A DNA stretch of 64,000 bases from NCBI RefSeq assembly GCF_009674535.1, contig NZ_WKJK01000008.1, positions 124,001 to 188,000 of the forward strand. Direction: 5' to 3'. Under the pieces are notes generated by a model, which had not been told where the DNA came from, searched no databases, and worked only from the letters and a program-made list of their open reading frames with translations. Within the stretch, counting starts at the first letter, position 1. Each line of letters starts with the position of its first letter. Below are positions 57,612 to 64,000 of the stretch, one piece after another. Origin of the DNA: Duganella guangzhouensis (lineage in GTDB: Bacteria > Pseudomonadota > Gammaproteobacteria > Burkholderiales > Burkholderiaceae_D). Position numbers and translations under genes: made by a program.

Positions 57612-57676
57612 GTTGATGATTCCTGTTTTCGTTGGTTTCACAGCGTTTAACGAACCACAGCGAAAAACACGAACCA

Positions 57677-58672
57677 TTATTTTTTATCGACCACCACCCA
57701 GTACGGTGTGAAGCGGCGGATGCGCAGTTGCGGGAAGTTGTTGAGCAGGAGTTGCAGCGCGCGGTCGGTATCGTCCAGCGGCAGCACGGCGGTGACGCGG
57801 ATGTCCGCCAGTTGCTGCGCATCGAACGACAAACGGCCGGCGCGATAGCGGTTCAACTGTGCCAGCACTTCGGTCAGCGGACGGTCTTCCACCGCCAGCT
57901 TGTGGTGCTGCCACGCGTAGTCGGTACCGGTGGCATCGATCTGTTCCACCGGACTGACCGCGCCGGCGCTGATGCGTACCCGCTCGCCGGCTTGCACCAC
58001 CACCGCGTGCGTGTCGCCAGCGGCGCGCTCATTAGCGGTCCGCACCGCGACCTTCGATTCCAGCATCGACAGCGTGGTCGCGTCCTCGCCGCGCTCCACC
58101 ATGAAGCGCGTGCCCAGCGCACGCATCTCGCCTTGCGGCGTGTCGACCACGAACGGTCGCGCCGCATCCCTGGCCACCACCACCCGCACGCTGCCCTGCA
58201 CCAGCTCAACCTCGCGACGCTGCTGACTGAAGTGCAGGTTGACGGCACTACCGCTGTCGAGCGCGATGGTGCTGCCGTCATCCAGCGTGACGCTGCGCCA
58301 TTCGCCGGTGCCGGTTCGCAGGTCGGCACTGAAGTAGCGCGGACTGTGGCTGTCCAGCGTGAGCGCGAGCGGGACGCCGATCAGCACCGCCAGCACCAGC
58401 GTTACAGCGGCCACGCGGTTGCGCCGGCGTTGGCCGGAGCGCGACAACACCGCATTCAGCGCCACGCGCGCCGGCCGCGCCTGCGCGCCTCGCATCGCCT
58501 GCAGATGATCGAGCAAAACTTCGATTTCAATCGCCGCCTCGGCATGGCGCGGATCGGCCGCCTTCCACGCCGAGAAGCCGGCTTGCGCCTGGCGGCGCTC
58601 CACAGCGTTGTCGCTGCTGAGCAGCACCAGCCACTCGGCCGCCTGTTCGGCCAGTACCGCGTCGTCTGTCAC
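57677..58672 (-). CDS. FecR-family anti-sigma regulator
   Basis: 331 residues. DUF4880-like N-terminus (EQAAEWLVLLSSDNAVERRQAQAGFSAWKAADPRHAEA) contacts the sigma factor; one TM near residue 90-110; FecR domain with SVTLDDGSTIALDSGSAV, and a C-terminal STN-binding part. GTG 58672 overlaps the sigma gene stop by 4 nt (GTGA). Transmits the receptor signal across the inner membrane to FecI. Confidence 0.93.
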   Translation of the reverse strand: MTDDAVLAEQAAEWLVLLSSDNAVERRQAQAGFSAWKAADPRHAEAAIEIEVLLDHLQAMRGAQARPARVALNAVLSRSGQRRRNRVAAVTLVLAVLIGVPLALTLDSHSPRYFSADLRTGTGEWRSVTLDDGSTIALDSGSAVNLHFSQQRREVELVQGSVRVVVARDAARPFVVDTPQGEMRALGTRFMVERGEDATTLSMLESKVAVRTANERAAGDTHAVVVQAGERVRISAGAVSPVEQIDATGTDYAWQHHKLAVEDRPLTEVLAQLNRYRAGRLSFDAQQLADIRVTAVLPLDDTDRALQLLLNNFPQLRIRRFTPYWVVVDKK

Positions 58673-59208
58673 AGCGCGGCTTCCGCCATGGCAGCGCACT
58701 TCAGGCGGCACTGCAACAGCGCCTGCACCAGATACTTCTGCACCATGCGCGTCGAGATGCCCAACCGCGCCGCCACTTCGGACTGCGGCTGATCGTCCAG
58801 ATAATGCAGCATGAACGCTTCGCGCGCCTTGGGCGGCACGCGCTCCAGCGCCTGCGCGATCTGGTCCAGCGCCTGCAGCGCCAGCATGGTCTGTTCGGGC
58901 GACGGATAACCCTCGGCCGACGCGGCCACCAGCGCCAGTTCGGCCAGATAGGTATCGTGCAGCAGCTTGCGGCGCGCGCGGTCGATCAGCAGGTGTTTGG
59001 CGGTGGTGGTGAGATAGGCGCGCGGCTGCTGCCGCACGCCGAGCAAGGCGTCACGCGAAGCGATGATGCGCATGAAGGTGTCCTGCGCCACATCGGCCGC
59101 TTCATGCGCGCAGCCGAGTTTAGCGCGCAACCAGCCCCGCAGCCAGTCGTAATGGCTGATATACAAAACATCCAGCTGATGCTCGGGGGCTGATTCGGCT
59201 AAAGGCAC
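58669..59208 (-). CDS. ECF sigma factor, FecI family
   Basis: 179 residues. Region 2 (DWLRGWLRAKLG to ADVAQDTFMRIIA) and region 4 (EAFMLHYLDDQPQSEVAARLGISTRMVQKYL) are present. It should transcribe the receptor gene when FecR signals. First gene of the fecIRA unit. Confidence 0.93.
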   Translation of the reverse strand: MPLAESAPEHQLDVLYISHYDWLRGWLRAKLGCAHEAADVAQDTFMRIIASRDALLGVRQQPRAYLTTTAKHLLIDRARRKLLHDTYLAELALVAASAEGYPSPEQTMLALQALDQIAQALERVPPKAREAFMLHYLDDQPQSEVAARLGISTRMVQKYLVQALLQCRLKCAAMAEAAL

Positions 59209-59285
59209 AAAAACCGCACATGAGAATAAGAATTACTCTCATTATACGGCCGACTTGCCGAAAATGTCAGCAAGCCGTGTAAAAC

Positions 59286-60095
59286 TCAGGCCTTGTAGCG
59301 CACTTCGGCCAGCGCGAAAGCGCCGCCGTGGTAGGTGACCGAGGCGTTCGGCGCCGGGTAGTCGCCGCTGTCGGGGAACTTGGCGTCAAACTGCGACGAG
59401 CTGTCCTTCGGCTTGTAGCCGAGATGCGCGGCCTTGCTGTTGTCCCACCACGCCACGTCGTTGTTGGACATGCCGAACAGGATGGTGAAACCGACCCGCG
59501 TCGCAAACAGCGAACGGCGCAGCGCCTCCTCCAGATCGTCGTAGCTCAACCAGGTGACCATCATGCGGCGGTCGTTCGGCTCCGGGAACGAGGAGCCGAT
59601 GCGCAGCGCCACCGTCTCCAGGCCGGTGCGGTCCCAGTAGTAGCTGGCCAGCTGCTCGCCGAAGCACTTGCTGACGCCATAGAACGAATCCGGCCGCGTC
59701 ACCGCGCCGGCGTCGATGTAGTCGGTGTTGCGGTAGAAGCCCACCGTGTGATTCGAGCTGGCGAACACGATGCGTTTCACGCCCAGCTTGTGCGCCGCTT
59801 CATAAATATTGGCGGTGCCGAGAATATTGGCCTGCATGATGTTCTCGAAGGTGTTCTCGGTCGAGATGCCGCCGAAGTGCAGCACCGCCTCCACGCCTTC
59901 CATCAGCTTCATGACCGCCGCCTTGTCGGCCAGGTCGCACTGGACGATTTCCTCGCCCTCGCGCGCCTCGCCCATGTCCGCGATATCGGACAGCACCACC
60001 ACATCGGCCCAGGGCTTGATGCGGTCGCGCAGAATCTTGCCCAGGCCACCAGCGGCGCCGGTCAGCAACAGTCGTTTGAATGGTTTTGTCATCAT
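59286..60095 (-). CDS. udh: Uronate dehydrogenase
   Basis: 269 residues. SDR family: LLLTGAAGGLGKILRDR (Rossmann), FASSNHTVGFY, catalytic YGVSKCFGEQLA, and a late GMSNNDVAWWDNS motif. The order and wording of these motifs match bacterial uronate dehydrogenase, which oxidises galacturonate and glucuronate to aldaro-lactones with NAD+. It lies 19 nt downstream of garD on the same strand, as expected for an oxidative uronate pathway. Confidence 0.9.
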   Translation of the reverse strand: MMTKPFKRLLLTGAAGGLGKILRDRIKPWADVVVLSDIADMGEAREGEEIVQCDLADKAAVMKLMEGVEAVLHFGGISTENTFENIMQANILGTANIYEAAHKLGVKRIVFASSNHTVGFYRNTDYIDAGAVTRPDSFYGVSKCFGEQLASYYWDRTGLETVALRIGSSFPEPNDRRMMVTWLSYDDLEEALRRSLFATRVGFTILFGMSNNDVAWWDNSKAAHLGYKPKDSSSQFDAKFPDSGDYPAPNASVTYHGGAFALAEVRYKA

Positions 60096-60114
60096 GTCTC
60101 CGTTGTTATATTTT

Positions 60115-61677
60115 TTACGTCACCGGGGCCGGATTGAACAGCACCAGTGCATTGTGCAGCTTCCACTTCTCGGCCCAGGTCTCCTTGCCGCTGGCGACAT
60201 CCAGCAGCATCTGGAACAGCTCCCAGCCCACGTCCGGAATGGTGGCCTCGCCGCTGGCGATGCGGCCGGCGTTGATGTCCATCAGATCATGCCAGCGCTT
60301 GGCCAGATCGTTGCGGGTGGCGACCTTGATCACCGGGACTTCGGCCAGGCCATACGGCGTGCCGCGGCCGGTGGTGAACACGTGCAGATTCATGCCGGCC
60401 GCCAGTTGCAGCGTGCCGCAAATGAAGTCGCTGGCCGGGGTGGCGGCGTAGATCAAACCCTTTTGCGTCAATTTGTCGCCCGGCGACAGCACGCCGGTGA
60501 TCGGCGCGCTGCCGGATTTGACGATCGAGCCCATGGCCTTTTCGACGATGTTGGACAAGCCGCCCTTCTTGTTACCCGGCGTGGTGTTGGCGCTGCGGTC
60601 AACGCCGCCGCGCGTCAGGTAAGCGTCGTACCAGGCCATCTCGCGGATCATGGCGTCGGCCACTTCCGGCGACGAGGCGCGCGAAGTCAGTTGGTCAATG
60701 CCATCGCGGACTTCGGTCACTTCCGAGAACATCACGGTGGCGCCGGCGCGCACCAGCAGGTCGGTGGCAAAGCCCACCGCCGGATTGGCGGTCACACCGG
60801 AGAAGGCATCGCTGCCGCCACATTGCACGCCCACCACCAGCTCCGAGGCCGGCACGGTTTCGCGCTGGCGCTTGTTCAGCTCCGCCAGATTGACCTCGGC
60901 CTGCTTCATAATCGAGTCGATCATCGACATGAAGCCGACGTGGTGCGCGTCCTGCAGACAGACCAGGCCAGGATCGGCGCCGCCGGCGTTCTGGATCGGG
61001 ATCGAGCCTTTCGGGAACAGCCGCGTAGGCTGCAGCTTTTCGCAACCGAGGCTGACCACCATGGCCTGACCGCCGAAGTTCGGATTCAGCGCGATATTGC
61101 GGATGGTGCGGATCGGGATCGGCGCGCCCGGCGCCTCGATCGCCACGCCGCAGCCGTAGGTGTGCTCCAGCCCAACCACGTCGTCGACGTTGGGGTACTT
61201 CGGCAGCAGTTCATTCTTGATGCGCTCGACCGCGAATTCGACCACGCCCGACACGCACTGCACGGTGGTGGTGATGGCCAGGATGTTGCGCGTGCCAACG
61301 CTGCCGTCCGGATTGCGGAAGCCCTGGAAGGTATACCCCTCCAGCGGCTCCATCGGCGGCGGCTTGACGGTGGCGATCGGCAAACCTTCCAGCTCGCGCG
61401 CGGCCGGCATCTCCACATTGTGTTCGGCCAGCCAGCTGCCGGCCGGCAGATCTTTGGCGGCAAAACCGATGGTGACGTTGTAGCGGATCACATGATCGCC
61501 CTTGGCCAGGTCGCGCAGCGCCACCTTGTGACCCTGCGGGATCGGTTCCAGCAGCGTCAGGCCGTTCGGGAAGACCGCGCCGGCGGGCAAACCGCCGTCG
61601 TTAACGACAATCGCGACGTTATCGTTGTCGTGCATGAGGATATAGCGCGGTGTAGCGGCGCTCGTCGGTGTCGTCAT
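60115..61677 (-). CDS. garD: Galactarate dehydratase GarD (UxaA/GarD family)
   Basis: 520 residues. N-terminal SAF domain, then the UxaA/GarD core: [55 protein letters not shown], and [20 protein letters not shown]. The length matches E. coli GarD (523), longer than the altronate dehydratase UxaA C-part and with its own SAF domain. It dehydrates galactarate to 5-keto-4-deoxyglucarate. Altronate dehydratase is a less likely alternative given the Udh partner. Confidence 0.85.
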   Translation of the reverse strand: MTTPTSAATPRYILMHDNDNVAIVVNDGGLPAGAVFPNGLTLLEPIPQGHKVALRDLAKGDHVIRYNVTIGFAAKDLPAGSWLAEHNVEMPAARELEGLPIATVKPPPMEPLEGYTFQGFRNPDGSVGTRNILAITTTVQCVSGVVEFAVERIKNELLPKYPNVDDVVGLEHTYGCGVAIEAPGAPIPIRTIRNIALNPNFGGQAMVVSLGCEKLQPTRLFPKGSIPIQNAGGADPGLVCLQDAHHVGFMSMIDSIMKQAEVNLAELNKRQRETVPASELVVGVQCGGSDAFSGVTANPAVGFATDLLVRAGATVMFSEVTEVRDGIDQLTSRASSPEVADAMIREMAWYDAYLTRGGVDRSANTTPGNKKGGLSNIVEKAMGSIVKSGSAPITGVLSPGDKLTQKGLIYAATPASDFICGTLQLAAGMNLHVFTTGRGTPYGLAEVPVIKVATRNDLAKRWHDLMDINAGRIASGEATIPDVGWELFQMLLDVASGKETWAEKWKLHNALVLFNPAPVT

Positions 61678-61711
61678 ATGGATTCCTACGTTGTTTTTTG
61701 GTCTCGTAAAG

Positions 61712-61722
61712 TGGTCTGACCA
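61712..61722. promoter_or_regulatory. FadR/GntR-type operator copy 1
   Basis: TGGTCTGACCA, a palindrome of TGGTC and GACCA around one base, 35 nt before the garD start. It matches the TGGTNNNACCA pattern of FadR-subfamily regulators. Confidence 0.7.
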
Positions 61723-61885
61723 CTTATGTTATTGGTCGGCCAGCTCGATGTTGTGGCCTGCGCGCCACACTCTGAAAGCCGCATGTTTACAAGCTTGTAG
61801 CCTTGAAAACATGGGCCGCAGACGGCTGCACCATGAAATCAGTATGCCAGTTTAAAATTAATTTGGCTAGTCCACATTGCGTATT

Positions 61886-61896
61886 TGGTCTGACCA
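61886..61896. promoter_or_regulatory. FadR/GntR-type operator copy 2
   Basis: A second exact copy of TGGTCTGACCA, 61 nt before the regulator gene. It is about 174 bp from copy 1, so a DNA loop is possible. Confidence 0.7.
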
Positions 61897-61904
61897 CCTT
61901 AGAA

Positions 61905-61915
61905 TGGCCTGACCA
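61905..61915. promoter_or_regulatory. FadR/GntR-type operator copy 3
   Basis: TGGCCTGACCA, one mismatch from the other two, centred 19 bp from copy 2. It suggests autoregulation with tandem sites. Confidence 0.65.
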
Positions 61916-61956
61916 GATGGCAATATATAAAGCCACATAAAAAAGACGAGACATCA

Positions 61957-62661
61957 ATGCTGAAAAAGACTGCCCTTCCTGCTGAAAGCAACGCTCACGA
62001 ACCGCGCCTGTACCGGGTGGTGGCTGACCGTATCCAGGAACTGATCCGCAACGAAAACATCGCCGCCGGCGAGCGCCTCCCCTCCGAGCGCGACCTCGCC
62101 ACCAAGCTCAGCGTCAGCCGCGCCTCCCTGCGCGAAGCCCTGATCGCGCTGGAACTGGGCGGCGTGATCGAAGTGCGCGGCGGCTCGGGCGTCTACGTCA
62201 GCGAACTGCCGGAACCGGCCGAAACCGATCTGCCGGAAGCTGGTCCGGGTCCGTTCGAAGTGCTGTCCGCGCGCCGCCTGATCGAATCCGAAATCGCCGC
62301 CATCGCCGCCCGCGTCGCCACCGACAGCGCCATCGACGCCATCCTGCAAGCGGTGGTCGAGATGGAAAAACACCACGCCAATTATTCCAGCAACGAGCAG
62401 GCTGACCGCAACTTCCACCTCGCCATCGCGCGCGCCACCGGCAACAGCGCGCTGGTCGGATCGCTGAACTATCTGTGGGACCAGCGAGGCCGCCTGTGGC
62501 ACAAGCTCAAAGAACACTTCCAGACCGAAGAGCTGCGTCAGGAAACGCTGAAGGACCACCGCCGCATCCTGGAGGCGATCGCCGCCCACGATCCGGCAGC
62601 GGCGCGCAAAGCCATGCGCGCCCACCTGGAACGCGTGACCCGTACTTTCTCGCGCGGATAA
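61957..62661 (+). CDS. FadR-subfamily GntR regulator of uronate genes
   Basis: 234 residues. Winged helix-turn-helix (LPSERDLATKLSVSRASLREALIALELGGVIEVRGGSGVYV) and an FCD ligand domain (ARRLIESEIAAIAA, DRNFHLAIARATGNSAL, DHRRILEAIAAHDP). It is divergent from garD-udh and has three palindromes in between. The effector is probably a uronate or aldarate, by analogy with ExuR/UxuR/GarR regulators (inference). Confidence 0.9.
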   Translation: MLKKTALPAESNAHEPRLYRVVADRIQELIRNENIAAGERLPSERDLATKLSVSRASLREALIALELGGVIEVRGGSGVYVSELPEPAETDLPEAGPGPFEVLSARRLIESEIAAIAARVATDSAIDAILQAVVEMEKHHANYSSNEQADRNFHLAIARATGNSALVGSLNYLWDQRGRLWHKLKEHFQTEELRQETLKDHRRILEAIAAHDPAAARKAMRAHLERVTRTFSRG

Positions 62662-62871
62662 ATAGTACCCGAAGTAACGCAGGTCCGGCCTCGATGCCGG
62701 CCGCGAAACATAAAGTAATCAAGTTATTGACCGGCTTGACCTAGGCACGCCCGCGCATCGCGCGCGGCACTGCCCTCGTTACAGCGGCACGGAGTACGCG
62801 AGGTGCTCCAATCACGCAGCCACCTGCCCTGCTGCGTATAACTTTATTCAAGAGACGAAGGAGACAACACC

Positions 62872-64000
62872 ATGAAGTCCGAGCACTCGGTCCAGAACCG
62901 TTCCGCCCAACCTCGCCTGCTGCTCACGGCCATTGCACTGGCCGTGGTCACGCTAGCCAACCAGGCTTCCGCGCAGACCGATGACGCCAACATGACCCGT
63001 GTCGAAGTGACCGGTTCCAGCATCAAGCGCGTAGCCAACGAAGCATCGCTGCCAGTCACCAGCGTCAAGGCTGAAGACCTGGTCAAACAAGGCATGACCA
63101 CCCTCGCCGACTTCATGATGGCGCTGCCGCAATCGGCTTCGCTGGCGCCCTCGAACGCCGGCTCCGGTACCAACATCAACCTGCGCGGCCTCGGTGTCAA
63201 CCGCACCCTGGTGCTGCTGAACGGCCGCCGCATGGCCAACGAGGCGATCGCCGACGGCTACGCCAACCTGGACGTGATTCCGCTGTCCGCCATCGCCCGC
63301 GTCGAAATTCTGCGTGACGGCGCATCGTCGATCTACGGTTCCGACGCCATCGGCGGCGTGGTCAACTTCATCACCAAGACCTCGTTCGAAGGCACGCAAA
63401 TCACCGCGCAAGCCGTGCAGCCAGAGAAAAAAGGCGGCGGCGACGAACAGCGCATCAGCGCCACCTGGGGCAAGGGCAATCTGGAACGCGACGGCTGGAG
63501 CTTCTACGCCACCATCGATGCCCACCAGCGTTCGCGTCTGGCCGCATCCGACCGCGCCTATCTGAGCTCGGCCGCCGTGCTGACCGCGCTGGGCCGCGCA
63601 CCAACGCTGGGTACCGGCGGCAACGCCACCCCGGCCAACTTCACCACCGCCACCAACAAGACCGCGCGCAATCCATACGCCGGCACTTGCGATGCGCCCT
63701 ACTCCATCGTTGGCCAGAAAGGTACTTGCGTACTGGACGCCAATGAGTATGGCACCGCGCTGTACGCCAACCAGCAGGTCACTTTCTACACTCGTGGCGC
63801 CTACAAGTTCAGCGAAGACCACATCGTCACCGTCGACTACGCGCGCGGTCAGGAATACATCCTCGGCACCAAGAACCCGACCAATGCGCTGGCTGTCAAC
63901 GGCGTCTCGGCGACCGTGCCATCGACCAGCAAATGGTATCCTGGTAACAGCGGCGGCGTGCCCGCCGTCGCCGGCCTAACCGGCGAACCGCTGACCGTCA
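62872..64000 (+). CDS. TonB-dependent receptor, 5' part
   Basis: 376 residues visible; the gene runs off the right edge. Signal peptide ending at ANQASA, then a TonB-box-like segment (RVEVTGSSIKRV) and a plug domain (SLPVTSVKAEDLVKQGM, LGVNRTLVLLNGRRMA, ARVEILRDGASSIYGSDAIGGVVNFIT). It is of the plant-polysaccharide/oligosaccharide-receptor type and not the siderophore type (no STN). Strong AAGGAG 8 nt before ATG 62872. Next to galacturonate genes it may import oligogalacturonides. Confidence 0.9.
   Translation, partial: MKSEHSVQNRSAQPRLLLTAIALAVVTLANQASAQTDDANMTRVEVTGSSIKRVANEASLPVTSVKAEDLVKQGMTTLADFMMALPQSASLAPSNAGSGTNINLRGLGVNRTLVLLNGRRMANEAIADGYANLDVIPLSAIARVEILRDGASSIYGSDAIGGVVNFITKTSFEGTQITAQAVQPEKKGGGDEQRISATWGKGNLERDGWSFYATIDAHQRSRLAASDRAYLSSAAVLTALGRAPTLGTGGNATPANFTTATNKTARNPYAGTCDAPYSIVGQKGTCVLDANEYGTALYANQQVTFYTRGAYKFSEDHIVTVDYARGQEYILGTKNPTNALAVNGVSATVPSTSKWYPGNSGGVPAVAGLTGEPLTV

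Overview
The window looks like chromosome of a GC-rich betaproteobacterium, most likely Burkholderiales/Oxalobacteraceae (Duganella/Massilia-like). This is inferred from the complete division and cell wall (dcw) cluster, an rpoH preceded by a CIRCE element, a Porin_4-type porin, PEP-CTERM and FecIRA systems, and high GC. No species can be named from the sequence alone.

Layout. 1-3.4 kb: 3' end of an outer-membrane barrel gene, a small periplasmic phosphate-binding-like protein and a HAMP/PAS histidine kinase, all on +. 3.4-4.9 kb: sterol-desaturase-family hydroxylase and a PEP-CTERM exported protein. 5.2-9.6 kb: secA, dciA-like and lpxC. 9.7-16.9 kb: an accessory stretch with a PIN toxin pair, a DMT exporter, TetR plus epimerase, a MazEF pair whose toxin has lost its middle, an XRE regulator divergent from a methyltransferase, a DUF2244 protein, a hypothetical gene and decayed relics. 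17-34.9 kb: peroxiredoxin, then the dcw cluster read leftwards from mraZ to ftsZ (mraZ rsmH ftsL ftsI murE murF mraY murD ftsW murG murC ddl ftsQ ftsA ftsZ), with most genes overlapping by 1-4 nt.

35.4-41.8 kb: DUF2252 protein, a RelE/Phd-type toxin-antitoxin pair, glpK, the RNase P RNA gene (rnpB), an acetolactate-synthase-like ThDP enzyme and a secreted hypothetical protein. 41.8-44.9 kb: a porin, about 1 kb of noncoding DNA and a MerR regulator with a cobalamin-binding-like domain. 45-48.8 kb: ftsY-ftsE-ftsX-rpoH, followed by a 92-bp perfect palindrome. 49-55.2 kb: lipoprotein-like gene, gamma-glutamyltransferase, a signal peptidase I, and an ABC ATPase with a permease fused to a CPBP-type protease domain. 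55.2-59.2 kb: FecA-like receptor, FecR and FecI. 59.3-64 kb: uronate dehydrogenase, galactarate dehydratase, a divergent FadR/GntR regulator with three operator-like palindromes, and the start of a TonB-dependent receptor.

How it works together. Most of the window is envelope biology: peptidoglycan precursors and septation (dcw), membrane protein targeting and export (secA, ftsY, lepB), LPS (lpxC) and outer-membrane traffic (porins, two TonB receptors). The right end looks like a uronic-acid catabolic module: Udh oxidises galacturonate or glucuronate to the aldaric lactone, GarD dehydrates galactarate, the FadR-type regulator probably controls both, and the receptor may import pectin-derived sugars. 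The clearest regulatory signals read directly from the bases are four GTG-type repeats with 10-bp period upstream of mraZ, a near-perfect CIRCE over the rpoH promoter, and the TGGTCTGACCA palindromes between garD and its regulator. I did not find a clearly undescribed multi-gene system. The best candidates for follow-up are the lepB/ABC/permease-CPBP unit, the OMP-binding protein-kinase unit and the MerR-B12 regulator.
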